Source: CAZPZZ01 sp964591245
Lineage (GTDB): Bacteria > Acidobacteriota > Vicinamibacteria > Vicinamibacterales > UBA8438
Direction of reading: 5' to 3'
Assembly (NCBI GenBank): GCA_964591245.1
Contig: CAZPZZ010000005.1
Span: forward strand, 1 to 64,000
DNA: 64,000 nt
Shown: one piece after another, positions 1 to 7,869 of the stretch
Layout of the letters: each line of letters begins with the position of its first letter
Numbering within the stretch: the stretch's first letter is position 1
The notes under the pieces: generated by a model
Database searches by the model: none
Told to the model about the DNA's origin: nothing
The model's input: the letters and a program-made list of their open reading frames with translations, nothing else
Position numbers and translations under genes: made by a program

Positions 1-750
1 CAGCGCCGACTGGTCATTCGGAGCCTTGGCGTTCACATCCGCACCAGCGTCGACGAGCAGTTGGGCGTTCTCGATCCGGCCGTGCCGCGCGGCGAAGAGC
101 AGCGGGGTCGATCCGCGTTGGGGCTCCATGACCGTCAGGCTGAAAGGGTCCCCTTCTCCATAGCTCACCGGTAGCAGATGAACAATTGAACGGGCGTGGA
201 CGTCGGCGCCGTGCGCGATGAGTATCCGCACCACATCCGGGTTTTCTTGGGTGGCGGCCCACATCAGTGCGGTCTGCCCGTGTGAGTCCTCCCTGGTGTC
301 CACGGCCGCGCCGTGGTCGAGGAGTGCGACGACCGCCTCCTCGCTGCCAGTTCGCGCGCAGGCCATGAGCGGGGTTTCACCCATCATTGTCGCGCGATTC
401 GGATCCGCCCCTGCCTCCAAGAGCTTCCTGACCACCGTTGCACTCCTATTGGTGCAGGCCAGGGAGATCGGCGTCACGCCATAGTCATTGGCCACGTCCA
501 CGTCGGCGCCGGCGTGGAGTAGGCCGTCGACGACGTCGGCATCGTCTCGCACAACCGCCCAGTGCAGTGCGGTCGCCCCGTCTCCCTCGGTGGTGTTGAC
601 GTCAACCGGCTCGGCCAGGAGGGCACGTACGGTGTCGCGGTCCTGGTTCTTGACTGCCTCGATCAACCGGTCATCTGCGCCGGCTTCGGCACTGGCGAGA
701 AAAAGCCACGCGACGGCTCCCGTTGCCATCCATTGATTGCACAGCCGCAT
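1..750 (-). CDS. Secreted ankyrin-repeat protein (3' end beyond window)
   Basis: Reading leftwards from an ATG at 750 gives 250 open codons to the window edge, so the C-terminus is missing. An AGGAGGT ribosome site lies just upstream. A short hydrophobic leader (VAWLFLASAEAGA) suggests export, and about six ankyrin units follow (TALHWAV, AGADVDV, LLEAGADPN, TPLMACA, QTALMWAA, LLVDAGADVNAK). Ankyrin repeats bind partner proteins; no enzymatic motif is seen. It is third in a minus-strand cassette after the DUF1592 and DUF1552 genes. The same repeat wording recurs in the ankyrin gene at 11803-13341, so the two are paralogues. A hairpin terminator at 811-850 separates it from the DUF1552 gene, so it may be expressed at a different level. 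The partner is unknown. Confidence 0.85.
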   Translation of the reverse strand, partial: MRLCNQWMATGAVAWLFLASAEAGADDRLIEAVKNQDRDTVRALLAEPVDVNTTEGDGATALHWAVVRDDADVVDGLLHAGADVDVANDYGVTPISLACTNRSATVVRKLLEAGADPNRATMMGETPLMACARTGSEEAVVALLDHGAAVDTREDSHGQTALMWAATQENPDVVRILIAHGADVHARSIVHLLPVSYGEGDPFSLTVMEPQRGSTPLLFAARHGRIENAQLLVDAGADVNAKAPNDQSAL

Positions 751-810
751 ATGACCTCCTCTTCGCTTGGCTGTCCTCATGCCAAGACTGTCCTACGTCT
801 TCGATGGGTG

Positions 811-850
811 GAAAAAACGAAGGGCCACCGCCCCGGGTGGCGGTGACCCT
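811..850 (-). terminator. Rho-independent terminator after the DUF1552 gene
   Basis: A 12-bp stem (one G-T wobble) spans 821-850 with a short GC-rich loop. On the minus strand it is followed by a T-rich run (812-817 are all A on the plus strand). It lies about 20 bases downstream of the DUF1552 stop and upstream of the ankyrin gene, so it should reduce or end read-through into the latter. Confidence 0.75.
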
Positions 851-871
851 CGGTGATCCAGATCCCACGTG

Positions 872-2230
872 CTACGAGAGGTTCGTGAGCTCGTGGATAT
901 CACCCTCGCTCGCGGCGAACCGTTCCACCGGTACACCCAGCTTCCGGAGCATCGTGTATTGCAGATCGGTTAGCTGTGTGCCCTTCGGGTACACGAGGTG
1001 GCGTCCACCTTTGAGCTCCCCTCCACCGCCACCGGCGACCACGATGGGCAGGTTCTCGGTCGTGTGCCTGTTGGAGTTTCGCAAGGCACCGCCATAGAGG
1101 AGCATGACGTGGTCCAGCAGCGAGCCATCGCCGTCCGGTGTGGACTGCAGCTTGACCAGGAAATCACTGAACAGCTGCATGTGATAGGCGTTGATCCGGG
1201 CCAGCTTCTCTATCTTCTCTGGGTTGTCCCGGTGGTGACTGAGAGGGTGGTGTGGCTCGGTGACGCCGAGCTGCGGATACGTCACCCCGCTCTCCTCGCG
1301 GCCCATCATGAAGGTGATGACGCGGGTCATGTCGGTCTGATAGGCCAGGAGCATCAGGTCGAACATGAGTTCGGCGTGCTCTTCATACGATGTCGGAATT
1401 CCAGCCGGTGACGCGACCTCGGGCAACTCCCGGTCTGCCTGCTGTTCCGCCATTTGAATACGTCGCTCGATCTCGCGCACCGACTCGAGATACTCGTCCA
1501 GTTTCTGCCGGTCGTAGGGTGCCAGGCCCTTCTCAAGATGGGCGACCTTGCCCATTACCGCGTCGAGGATACTTCGTTGTCGTCGGGCCAGGGCGACTCG
1601 GGCGTCAGTGCTCGTATTACCCAGGTCGCCGAACAACCGCTCGAAGACGATGCGCGGATTTGTCTCGCGCGGCATCGGCGTCGTCTCGTTAGCCCAGGAG
1701 TTGTTGAGATACGCACAGCTGAAGCCCCCATCGCAGGTGGACACACCGTACACCGTGTCGCCGCCTTCTAGTGAAAGTTCCAACGAGGGCAGCGCGGCCT
1801 CGCGTCCGAGGCCTTCCGCGTTGGCGGCCACCTGATCCATGGAGATGCCCAGCTGCAGCTGGGCGCCAGTGGTGCGGAGCGGACGAGATCCAGTCAGCAG
1901 TGCCGAGGCCGCCTGCGAATGGGTCGTGCCTCGACCAGGTTCCGCGCCGACGCTGTCGAGATTCGTCATCACCAGTACGTGCTCCCGCACTGGTGCCAAA
2001 GCCTTCAGGCTCGGTGTCCATTCGAAGTCGGCGCCCGCCGTTTTCGGTGTCCAGTACTCCTCGGGAGCGCCGTTTGGCACGGTGACGACACCCAGGCGTT
2101 TCGTGACGGCCGCGGTCTTGGTGAGCGCCGTCAATGCCGGCACCATTCCGTCCAGCAGCGGGAGCGCTAACGCCGTGCCCACGCCACGTAGCATCGTTCG
2201 CCGCGGGATTGCCATTTTCTTCACGAACAT
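872..2230 (-). CDS. DUF1552 (HXXSHH) Tat-exported protein, copy 1
   Basis: 452 residues, a normal length for DUF1552 (PF07586). The N-terminus reads MAIPRRTMLRG followed by a hydrophobic stretch, a twin-arginine-type signal, so a folded, possibly cofactor-loaded periplasmic protein is expected. The family motif HHPLSHH is at about residues 327-333. The biochemical role of the family is unknown; the His cluster suggests metal binding. The ATG at 2230 shares one base with the upstream DUF1592 stop (TGATG) behind AGGAGG, so the two are translationally coupled. A second start 15 bases downstream (MAIPRR) would give a more standard Tat signal. The paralogue is at 10257-11600. Confidence 0.88.
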   Translation of the reverse strand: MFVKKMAIPRRTMLRGVGTALALPLLDGMVPALTALTKTAAVTKRLGVVTVPNGAPEEYWTPKTAGADFEWTPSLKALAPVREHVLVMTNLDSVGAEPGRGTTHSQAASALLTGSRPLRTTGAQLQLGISMDQVAANAEGLGREAALPSLELSLEGGDTVYGVSTCDGGFSCAYLNNSWANETTPMPRETNPRIVFERLFGDLGNTSTDARVALARRQRSILDAVMGKVAHLEKGLAPYDRQKLDEYLESVREIERRIQMAEQQADRELPEVASPAGIPTSYEEHAELMFDLMLLAYQTDMTRVITFMMGREESGVTYPQLGVTEPHHPLSHHRDNPEKIEKLARINAYHMQLFSDFLVKLQSTPDGDGSLLDHVMLLYGGALRNSNRHTTENLPIVVAGGGGGELKGGRHLVYPKGTQLTDLQYTMLRKLGVPVERFAASEGDIHELTNLS

Positions 2231-4704
2231 CAGCCTATCCTCCTCGTCTGAAATGGTTCGCTGTTCACGATCGCCAAGATGATGGCCGACCAGCGAGACT
2301 CCTGCGTAGCGGCTTCTCTCTGGATCTGTCGAACTGCCGGCATGTCGGCCGCTTCGAGCCGACGACCGGTGGCGTAGGTCAGCAGTCGTTCCGTAAACGT
2401 CCCGATGAACGCGTCGCGGCCCGCCAGGATTTGTCGCAGGCCCACTACTCCATCGAACTCACTGCCGTCAGGGGTCACGCCCGAGGCATTGATCGCTGGT
2501 CCGAGCTCGCCCGCTATGCCGGTGTCCTCGGTAGTACGCCATCGGCCGGTTCCGTCGAAGTTTTCCAGGGCGAACCCCAAGGGATCCATCATGCTATGGC
2601 AGGAGGCGCAGACCGGATTGCTCCGATGTTGCTCCATGAGTTCGCGCACCGACGCCGGTGGTTCGTCCCCTTGGCGGGTTCTCAGATCCGGCACGTCCGG
2701 TGGCGGCTCCGGTGGTGGTACGCCTAGCAGGTTTTCCAGCACCCATTTCCCACGTGTGACCGGCGATGTCCGGTTGGCATAGGAGGTCAGTGTCAGAATG
2801 CTTGCCTGTCCCAGCAGGCCGGCCCGTCGATCGTCCGGTAGCGTCACCCTCCGGAAATGGTTGCCATACACGCTCGACATCCCGTAGTGCTCCGCGAGAC
2901 GTTCATTGACGAACGTGTAATTCGCCGTGACCAGCTCGACGAGTGGGCGATCGTTGTGCAGTTGGGCTTCTAGAAACAGCTGTGTCTCGCGCCGCATCGC
3001 GTCGCGCAGGTTCTCGTCAAACTCGGGAAACACGGTCGGATCCGGCAACGCAGTCCGGAGCCGTCTGAGTCCCAGCCACTGGCCAGCAAAGCTCTCGGCC
3101 AGCGTGTGTCGCGCGCGCGGCTGCGCCAACATCCGGCGCACCTGTTGTTCCAGTACGTTCGGGTCTTCAAGTTCTCCCCGTGCCGCGACCTCGAGCAGCT
3201 CGTCGTCCGGGATACTTCCCCAGAGGAAGAACGAGAGCCGTGACGCGAGCTCGAGGTCAGTCACGCGATACGGGACCCCCGGCTGGATATCCATCGTCGG
3301 CGCGCGTTCCACCCGAAACACAAACTCAGGATCGGTCAGCAAGAATTCCAGCGCCGTCTGGATCCCCACTTCGAACCCACCGTCACGTCGACCCGCTTCG
3401 TGGAAGCTGAGCAGTGTTGTCACGTCTCTGGGCGTGACCGGGCGGCGATAGGCGCGCTGCGCCAGGGTGGAGAGGATCTCTGTGGCACACGCTGACTCGT
3501 CCGCACCATCGTTCGGATGGCAGGTGAATATTGCCTGCCGGCTCGTGGTGTGTTCTGGCGCCTGGCCTTCGAATGGCCCCCTGATGATCACCCGCGACAC
3601 GGCCGGGTTCCCGTCCATGTGCTCGTCGATGCTGTATCCGAACGTCGCGGGTATCTGGGGCGGTTGAAGCACGCCCTCATCCAGCGCTGGTCTCCGGACG
3701 AAGGCGACGCCCAGTTCCCGCATCCCAGCTTTCACTGGCAGGCGGACTCGCAATGCCTCGTCCGCAACAACCGAGTACTGTCCCCACTCGGGGTATCCGC
3801 CGCTTCCCGAACCGCAGTAGCTGGCTGCGCATTTCGGACCTTCAAAGTCGCCACCGACCATCAATGTTTCGACCAGCGCCTTGTCCACTCGCAGATCGAG
3901 CCGATGCGGCACATTACCGAGACCATGGATGTAGTTGTAGAAATTACGGCGCAGGTCGATCTTGAATTCGTATTCTCCGTCGAGCGGGAAGTAGTGACGC
4001 ACGGAGAGACCGCCGCGTGATCCAAAGGGGAGGTCTTCGCTCGTGCGGTCGTCCTGGTTCTCCTGTTGTGGCACCGAATAGGTATGGGTCCGAGCCGATG
4101 CCGTGGGATCTCCGATTGCGAGCTGACTGATACGCCGCGCCGCGGTCAGATAGCGCTCCATGAGCGTGGTCGAGACCGACAACACCTCGGCGTTGTTATC
4201 GAAGCCTTCCGCGTCCGCGTCGTCCGGCGGCAAGAGTGCCTCGACGTCTAGCTCAAGACCAATGAGGTCGCGCACGGCGTTCCCGTACTCAAGCCGGTTG
4301 AGTCGATGTGCGGTCATTGGACGCCCGCGGGGAGTACTGGTGGCTGCCGCGCGGTCCAGTTCCGTCTCCAGCCAGGTGATCCAGCTCGCGCGAGCCGTGG
4401 CGTCGGGTCGTCGCGCCGAGGCGGGTGGCATCATCCCGGTCCGCACGCGGCGCACCACCTCTTCCCACAACTCAGCGTGGGCGCCAACATCGCTCAGGTC
4501 GAGGCCCTGTAGCGACATGGGAACTGCTCCGCGTTCGTATCCTCGGTCGCTATGGCAGGTAACGCAGTATTGAGTGACAAAGGCGTGTGGCGAGGGGGCG
4601 CCAGACACTGCTTGGGCCTGGCCCATCTGAGGTGAAAGGCCGCCAAGTAAAGCCGCGATCCCCACTCTACTCGCCACCTTGAAGAAGCACGGCATGGTCA
4701 TCAC
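2230..4704 (-). CDS. DUF1592 family c-type cytochrome-like protein, copy 1
   Basis: 824 residues with a signal peptide. The order matches the Planctomycete/Acidobacteria multidomain family: a haem-binding CVTCH (47-51), DUF1587 (TAHRLNRLEYGNAVRDLI), DUF1595 (CATEILSTLAQRAYRRPVT), DUF1592 (ELASRLSFFLWGSIPDDEL), DUF1588 (SPVTRGKWVLENLLG) with a second CASCH (699-703), then DUF1585 at the C-terminus. Two CxxCH motifs imply covalent haem c and electron transfer in the periplasm or outside the cell; the substrate is unknown. It is the first gene of the minus cassette, overlapping DUF1552 by one base. The paralogue at 7870-10260 has the same architecture. Confidence 0.9.
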   Translation of the reverse strand: MMTMPCFFKVASRVGIAALLGGLSPQMGQAQAVSGAPSPHAFVTQYCVTCHSDRGYERGAVPMSLQGLDLSDVGAHAELWEEVVRRVRTGMMPPASARRPDATARASWITWLETELDRAAATSTPRGRPMTAHRLNRLEYGNAVRDLIGLELDVEALLPPDDADAEGFDNNAEVLSVSTTLMERYLTAARRISQLAIGDPTASARTHTYSVPQQENQDDRTSEDLPFGSRGGLSVRHYFPLDGEYEFKIDLRRNFYNYIHGLGNVPHRLDLRVDKALVETLMVGGDFEGPKCAASYCGSGSGGYPEWGQYSVVADEALRVRLPVKAGMRELGVAFVRRPALDEGVLQPPQIPATFGYSIDEHMDGNPAVSRVIIRGPFEGQAPEHTTSRQAIFTCHPNDGADESACATEILSTLAQRAYRRPVTPRDVTTLLSFHEAGRRDGGFEVGIQTALEFLLTDPEFVFRVERAPTMDIQPGVPYRVTDLELASRLSFFLWGSIPDDELLEVAARGELEDPNVLEQQVRRMLAQPRARHTLAESFAGQWLGLRRLRTALPDPTVFPEFDENLRDAMRRETQLFLEAQLHNDRPLVELVTANYTFVNERLAEHYGMSSVYGNHFRRVTLPDDRRAGLLGQASILTLTSYANRTSPVTRGKWVLENLLGVPPPEPPPDVPDLRTRQGDEPPASVRELMEQHRSNPVCASCHSMMDPLGFALENFDGTGRWRTTEDTGIAGELGPAINASGVTPDGSEFDGVVGLRQILAGRDAFIGTFTERLLTYATGRRLEAADMPAVRQIQREAATQESRWSAIILAIVNSEPFQTRRIG

Positions 4705-5207
4705 CCTCCCATCAGCCAGAGGAACTAAACGAGGCGCAGCGCGAGAAGCCCGTCGGCGATAGAAACCTGACCTACTACTGCATTATCTAATATTACAGAT
4801 TTTCAAATTCTACTCGGCCACGCTAGTCGCGTCAACGTGATGAATTTCCCGGAAAATCGAAAATTTTCCCAAAACCCACACTGGTCTTCGGGGCGGGCGC
4901 TGATTATTGGTCCGGCGGGGCTGACACTCGTGAGCAGCGAGACGACGTTAGGCTTGTTTCCGGGCGACTGGGAGGCCAGTCGACTTGCGGCAACTGCGTG
5001 TCGTCGAGTGCGATGGTGCCGATCCAGGAGTGTCAGCGTTAGCACGTGCGACAGCGCGAATGTTTGAGGCCACGGGGCGCTCCTCTTCTGATTGCTGGCG
5101 ATATACCGGGTCCCCGGAACTCGACCGGCGAGGAAGACCGCCGTGTGGCGGTGTTCCCAGTGCCGGTGATGCTGGCACTCGCTCTCGATTTTCGTTGGAG
5201 CTTGTCG
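4705..5207. other. Intergenic region, likely promoter of the minus cassette
   Basis: No convincing gene; overlapping short frames have no family signature and mutually exclusive codon usage. The part nearest the DUF1592 start (about 4760-4815) is strongly AT-rich with a TAATATTA core and is the probable promoter. A perfect 7-bp inverted repeat with a 5-base loop lies at 4851-4869 (GGAAAAT / ATTTTCC), a possible regulator site. The 3' end of madM borders the right side; no clear T-tract terminator was found there. Confidence 0.5.
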
Positions 5208-5972
5208 CTACAAGACCATTCGAACAAGGAAGAAGAGGATCGATGGAGCCAGTAGGCAGCCGACCCCTGTGTAGAACGTTGCCGTCATGGCGCCATACGG
5301 CACCAGCTTTGCGTCGGTGGCCGCTAATCCGCCGGCGACGCCACTGGTGGTGCCCATGAGGCCCCCGTAGATCAGCGCAGCGTGCGGAGTGTTGAGGCCG
5401 ATGCGTGGCGCGACGAACGGTGTTCCGATCATGACGAGCACCGATTTTGTGAGTCCGGCAGCGACACTCAGGGCGATAACGTCGCTGCTCGCTCCCAGAG
5501 CGGTGCCAGTCACTGGGCCGACGATATAGGTCGCCGCGCCCGCGCCGATGGTGGTGATGGCGATGGGGTCCGTGTAGCCGAAGGCCATGGCGACGATGCC
5601 GCCGATCGCAAAGGAGAGGATGACCCCGACGACGATCGAAATGGCACCCACGGTGCCGGCGCGTTTCAGGGCGCTGACGTCGGCGCCGAATGCGGTGGCG
5701 ACGATGGCAAAATCACGAAACATCGCACCACCCATGAGCCCGATCCCGCTGAGCAGCGGAACATCGGAGAGCCCTCGACTTCCACCGGCTGTCACGCCAC
5801 CGATCCACGCCAGGACGAGACCGAGCGCGATTGCGATGGCGGAACCATGCACGTGTCCGCGGGTTAGCTTGTCGGAGATCACGTACGAAAACCACACGAG
5901 TGCGCCGACCAGCGTGAACGCGGTGATTAGTTCGTTGGCGGCCAGCACGCGTTGTAGCGATTCAAGAATCAT
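5208..5972 (-). CDS. madM: Malonate transporter subunit MadM
   Basis: 254 residues from the ATG at 5972 (MILESLQRV), the usual length for MadM. It is almost entirely hydrophobic with about eight membrane segments and the family's glycine-rich stretches (GGAMFRDFAIVATAFGAD, GLMGTTSGVAGGLAATD). With MadL it forms a two-component, sodium-coupled malonate uptake system in the inner membrane. The frame is open upstream to 6221, but that part is the shadow of madL and is not coding. The start overlaps the madL stop by 11 bases, which indicates coupling. No malonate decarboxylase or malonyl-CoA synthetase is visible in the window, so the malonate-using enzymes must be elsewhere. Confidence 0.88.
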   Translation of the reverse strand: MILESLQRVLAANELITAFTLVGALVWFSYVISDKLTRGHVHGSAIAIALGLVLAWIGGVTAGGSRGLSDVPLLSGIGLMGGAMFRDFAIVATAFGADVSALKRAGTVGAISIVVGVILSFAIGGIVAMAFGYTDPIAITTIGAGAATYIVGPVTGTALGASSDVIALSVAAGLTKSVLVMIGTPFVAPRIGLNTPHAALIYGGLMGTTSGVAGGLAATDAKLVPYGAMTATFYTGVGCLLAPSILFFLVRMVL

Positions 5973-6333
5973 CTGGTCCACCTTGTCCGATGCGCGCGAG
6001 CAGTGGGAGCATGGCGAAGCTGGCCGCGACCGCTGCCACGCCGGCGATGATCGCCATCCATCCGCCGGAGAGGGCGGAAACAACGTCCTGTCTCGCCGCC
6101 ATCGCGACCACGATGGGGATGTACATGGCACTCCAGAAGTTAAGGCCTTTCTCGGTGACGGGGCCGAGTGCGAGGCCGCGAGAACCAAGGTTCGACAGGA
6201 TAAGTAGCAGAAGCATGGCAATGCCCACGCCGCCGACGTTGGCTTGCACTCCCAGGATTTCTCCCAGAACGTCGCCGACCCACACGCCGATCAGCATGCA
6301 GAATGACAGCAGTGCGACACCGTAGATAACCAC
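5962..6333 (-). CDS. madL: Malonate transporter subunit MadL
   Basis: 123 residues from a GTG at 6333 preceded by GGGAGA. The N-terminus VVIYGVALLSFCMLIG matches the start of MadL proteins, and the product has about four membrane segments (GVWVGDVLGEILG, GIAMLLLLILS, YIPIVVAMAA). Partner of MadM in malonate uptake. The open frame extends to 6408, but the extra residues are hydrophilic, lack a ribosome site and overlap the promoter. It is divergent from the MatC-like transporter with 123 bases between the two starts. Family assignment is firm; substrate is by family knowledge. Confidence 0.85.
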   Translation of the reverse strand: MVIYGVALLSFCMLIGVWVGDVLGEILGVQANVGGVGIAMLLLLILSNLGSRGLALGPVTEKGLNFWSAMYIPIVVAMAARQDVVSALSGGWMAIIAGVAAVAASFAMLPLLARIGQGGPDDS

Positions 6334-6378
6334 GTGTGTTCTCCCTTCGGCCCGCCAGTGGGCCCGTTGGACCGATGT

Positions 6379-6408
6379 ACGATAGCCGTCACGGGGGCCC
6401 TTTTTCAA
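6379..6408 (-). promoter_or_regulatory. Predicted sigma-70 promoter for madLM
   Basis: On the minus strand TTGAAA (6408-6403) is followed after 18 bases by TATCGT (6384-6379), giving a start site near 6372 and a leader of about 39 bases before the madL GTG. A small inverted repeat GATAG-N5-CTATC lies beside it at about 6414-6428 and could bind a shared regulator of the divergent genes. Confidence 0.4.
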
Positions 6409-6456
6409 TTCGCGATAGAGCCACTATCCGTGAAGGCCCCGTTATACTGCTCGCCC

Positions 6457-7734
6457 ATGGATCCCGCTACCCTCTCTCTTGGCGCGTTGCTGGTCGCCAT
6501 TCTCGTCAGCTGCACTGTTCGGCTCCACGTTGGTTTCCTGGCCATTGCTCTCGCGTGGATCGTAGGCGTGTACATCGGCGATATGAGCGCGCGGGACGTG
6601 ATGAGTGGTTTTCCCTCGCGCCTTTTTCTGACGTTGGCGGGGGTGACCCTACTCTTCTCGCAGGCACAGGCCAACGGCACCCTCGACCTGTTGGCGCACA
6701 AGGCCGTCAACCTGTGTAGAGGTAACGTCGGCGTCATGCCGGTGATGTTCTTCGTGCTCTCGTTGTCGCTCTCGTCGATCGGGCCCGGCAGTATTGCCGC
6801 CACCGCATTGATGGCGCCAATGGGCATGGCGGTTGCGGGGCAGGTCGGCATTCCGGCGTTTCTGATGGCGATCATGATTGGAAACGGGGCCAACGCGGGT
6901 GCACTCTCTCCGATTGCGACCGCCGGCATCATCGTGAATGGGGTGATGGATGATATCGGCTTGGGGGGATACGCATTCCTGACCTACGTGAGCAACCTGA
7001 TTGCGCATACAGTGGTGGTGTTGAGTGCGTATTTCTTGCTTGGTGGCTGGCGGCTATTGCGTCGACGTCACGAGGGCGAGTTGGTGGTGTCAACCGAGGA
7101 CCGTGGTGCGTCGATCCCCGGTGCGCTCGAGCGAAAACACTGGTTGACCATAGGCGTTATCGGGACACTCCTCGCCGGCGTCATCTTCTTCAATATCGAT
7201 GTTGGTCTCGGTGCATTTGCCTGTGCCATCGTGTTGTCGCTCCTGAAGGCGGGCGATGAGTCAGAAGCCATCAATTTGATGCCGTGGCGCGTCATCATGA
7301 TGGTGTGTGGCATGACCGTGTTGATCTCCGTCCTCGACGCGACAGGGGGACTTGCGCTGTTCACACAGCTCCTTGCCGATATCTCCACACCCACGAGCGT
7401 GACTGCCATCATGGCATTCACTACGGGCTTCATCTCGATCTACAGCAGCACGTCCGGGGTTGTCCTGCCAGCATTTCTGCCGACCGTGCCGGACCTTGCG
7501 CAACAGCTCGGCGGGGTTGAGCCATTTGCGATTGCTGCGTCCATGAACATTGGTGCACACCTTGTTGATGTTTCGGCGCTCTCGACTCTGGGGGCCCTCT
7601 GTATGGCGGCAGCACCCAAGCACGAGGATAGTCGCCGATTGTTCAATCGCCTGATGATTTGGGGACTTTCCATGACGCTGGTTGGTGCTGGCACCTGCTG
7701 GGTGTTGTTCACCGTGCTCGAAGTTGGGATATAG
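6457..7734 (+). CDS. MatC-type dicarboxylate (malonate) carrier
   Basis: 425 residues from the ATG at 6457. About eleven hydrophobic segments; the N-terminal half matches the MatC N-terminal family (GDMSARDVMSGFPSRLFLTL, SIGPGSIAATALMAPMGMAV, IGNGANAGALSPIATAG). MatC proteins are integral-membrane dicarboxylate carriers first linked to malonate in rhizobia. The neighbouring, divergent MadLM makes a malonate role likely and means two unrelated malonate-type importers sit back to back. A TATACT at 6443-6448 is so close to the ATG that the message may be nearly leaderless. Upstream in-frame codons to 6334 are unlikely to be translated. Confidence 0.8.
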   Translation: MDPATLSLGALLVAILVSCTVRLHVGFLAIALAWIVGVYIGDMSARDVMSGFPSRLFLTLAGVTLLFSQAQANGTLDLLAHKAVNLCRGNVGVMPVMFFVLSLSLSSIGPGSIAATALMAPMGMAVAGQVGIPAFLMAIMIGNGANAGALSPIATAGIIVNGVMDDIGLGGYAFLTYVSNLIAHTVVVLSAYFLLGGWRLLRRRHEGELVVSTEDRGASIPGALERKHWLTIGVIGTLLAGVIFFNIDVGLGAFACAIVLSLLKAGDESEAINLMPWRVIMMVCGMTVLISVLDATGGLALFTQLLADISTPTSVTAIMAFTTGFISIYSSTSGVVLPAFLPTVPDLAQQLGGVEPFAIAASMNIGAHLVDVSALSTLGALCMAAAPKHEDSRRLFNRLMIWGLSMTLVGAGTCWVLFTVLEVGI

Positions 7735-7795
7735 CGGTCGCTGGAGTTACCAGGCCAAATCATTAACGAACAGCTGTTTACGGTAGCCTGAAAGC

Positions 7796-7840
7796 TTGAC
7801 GGAAACGCCATTTCGCACTAGAGTGCATTCGTTCACGAAT
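7796..7840 (+). promoter_or_regulatory. Promoter with overlapping palindrome upstream of DUF1592 copy 2
   Basis: TTGACG (7796-7801), a 17-base spacer and TAGAGT (7819-7824) form a plausible sigma-70 promoter. The expected start site falls in a perfect palindrome ATTCGT-TC-ACGAAT (7827-7840), the position of a classical repressor operator. The regulator is not identifiable here. Confidence 0.5.
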
Positions 7841-7869
7841 AGGGACTTTTATTTGAGGCACGTGTCGCA

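Noticed and set aside
5973..6221. N-terminal extension of MadM
   Set aside because: The extra residues are the reverse reading of the madL gene, are not hydrophobic, and the family start is MILESLQRV at 5972.
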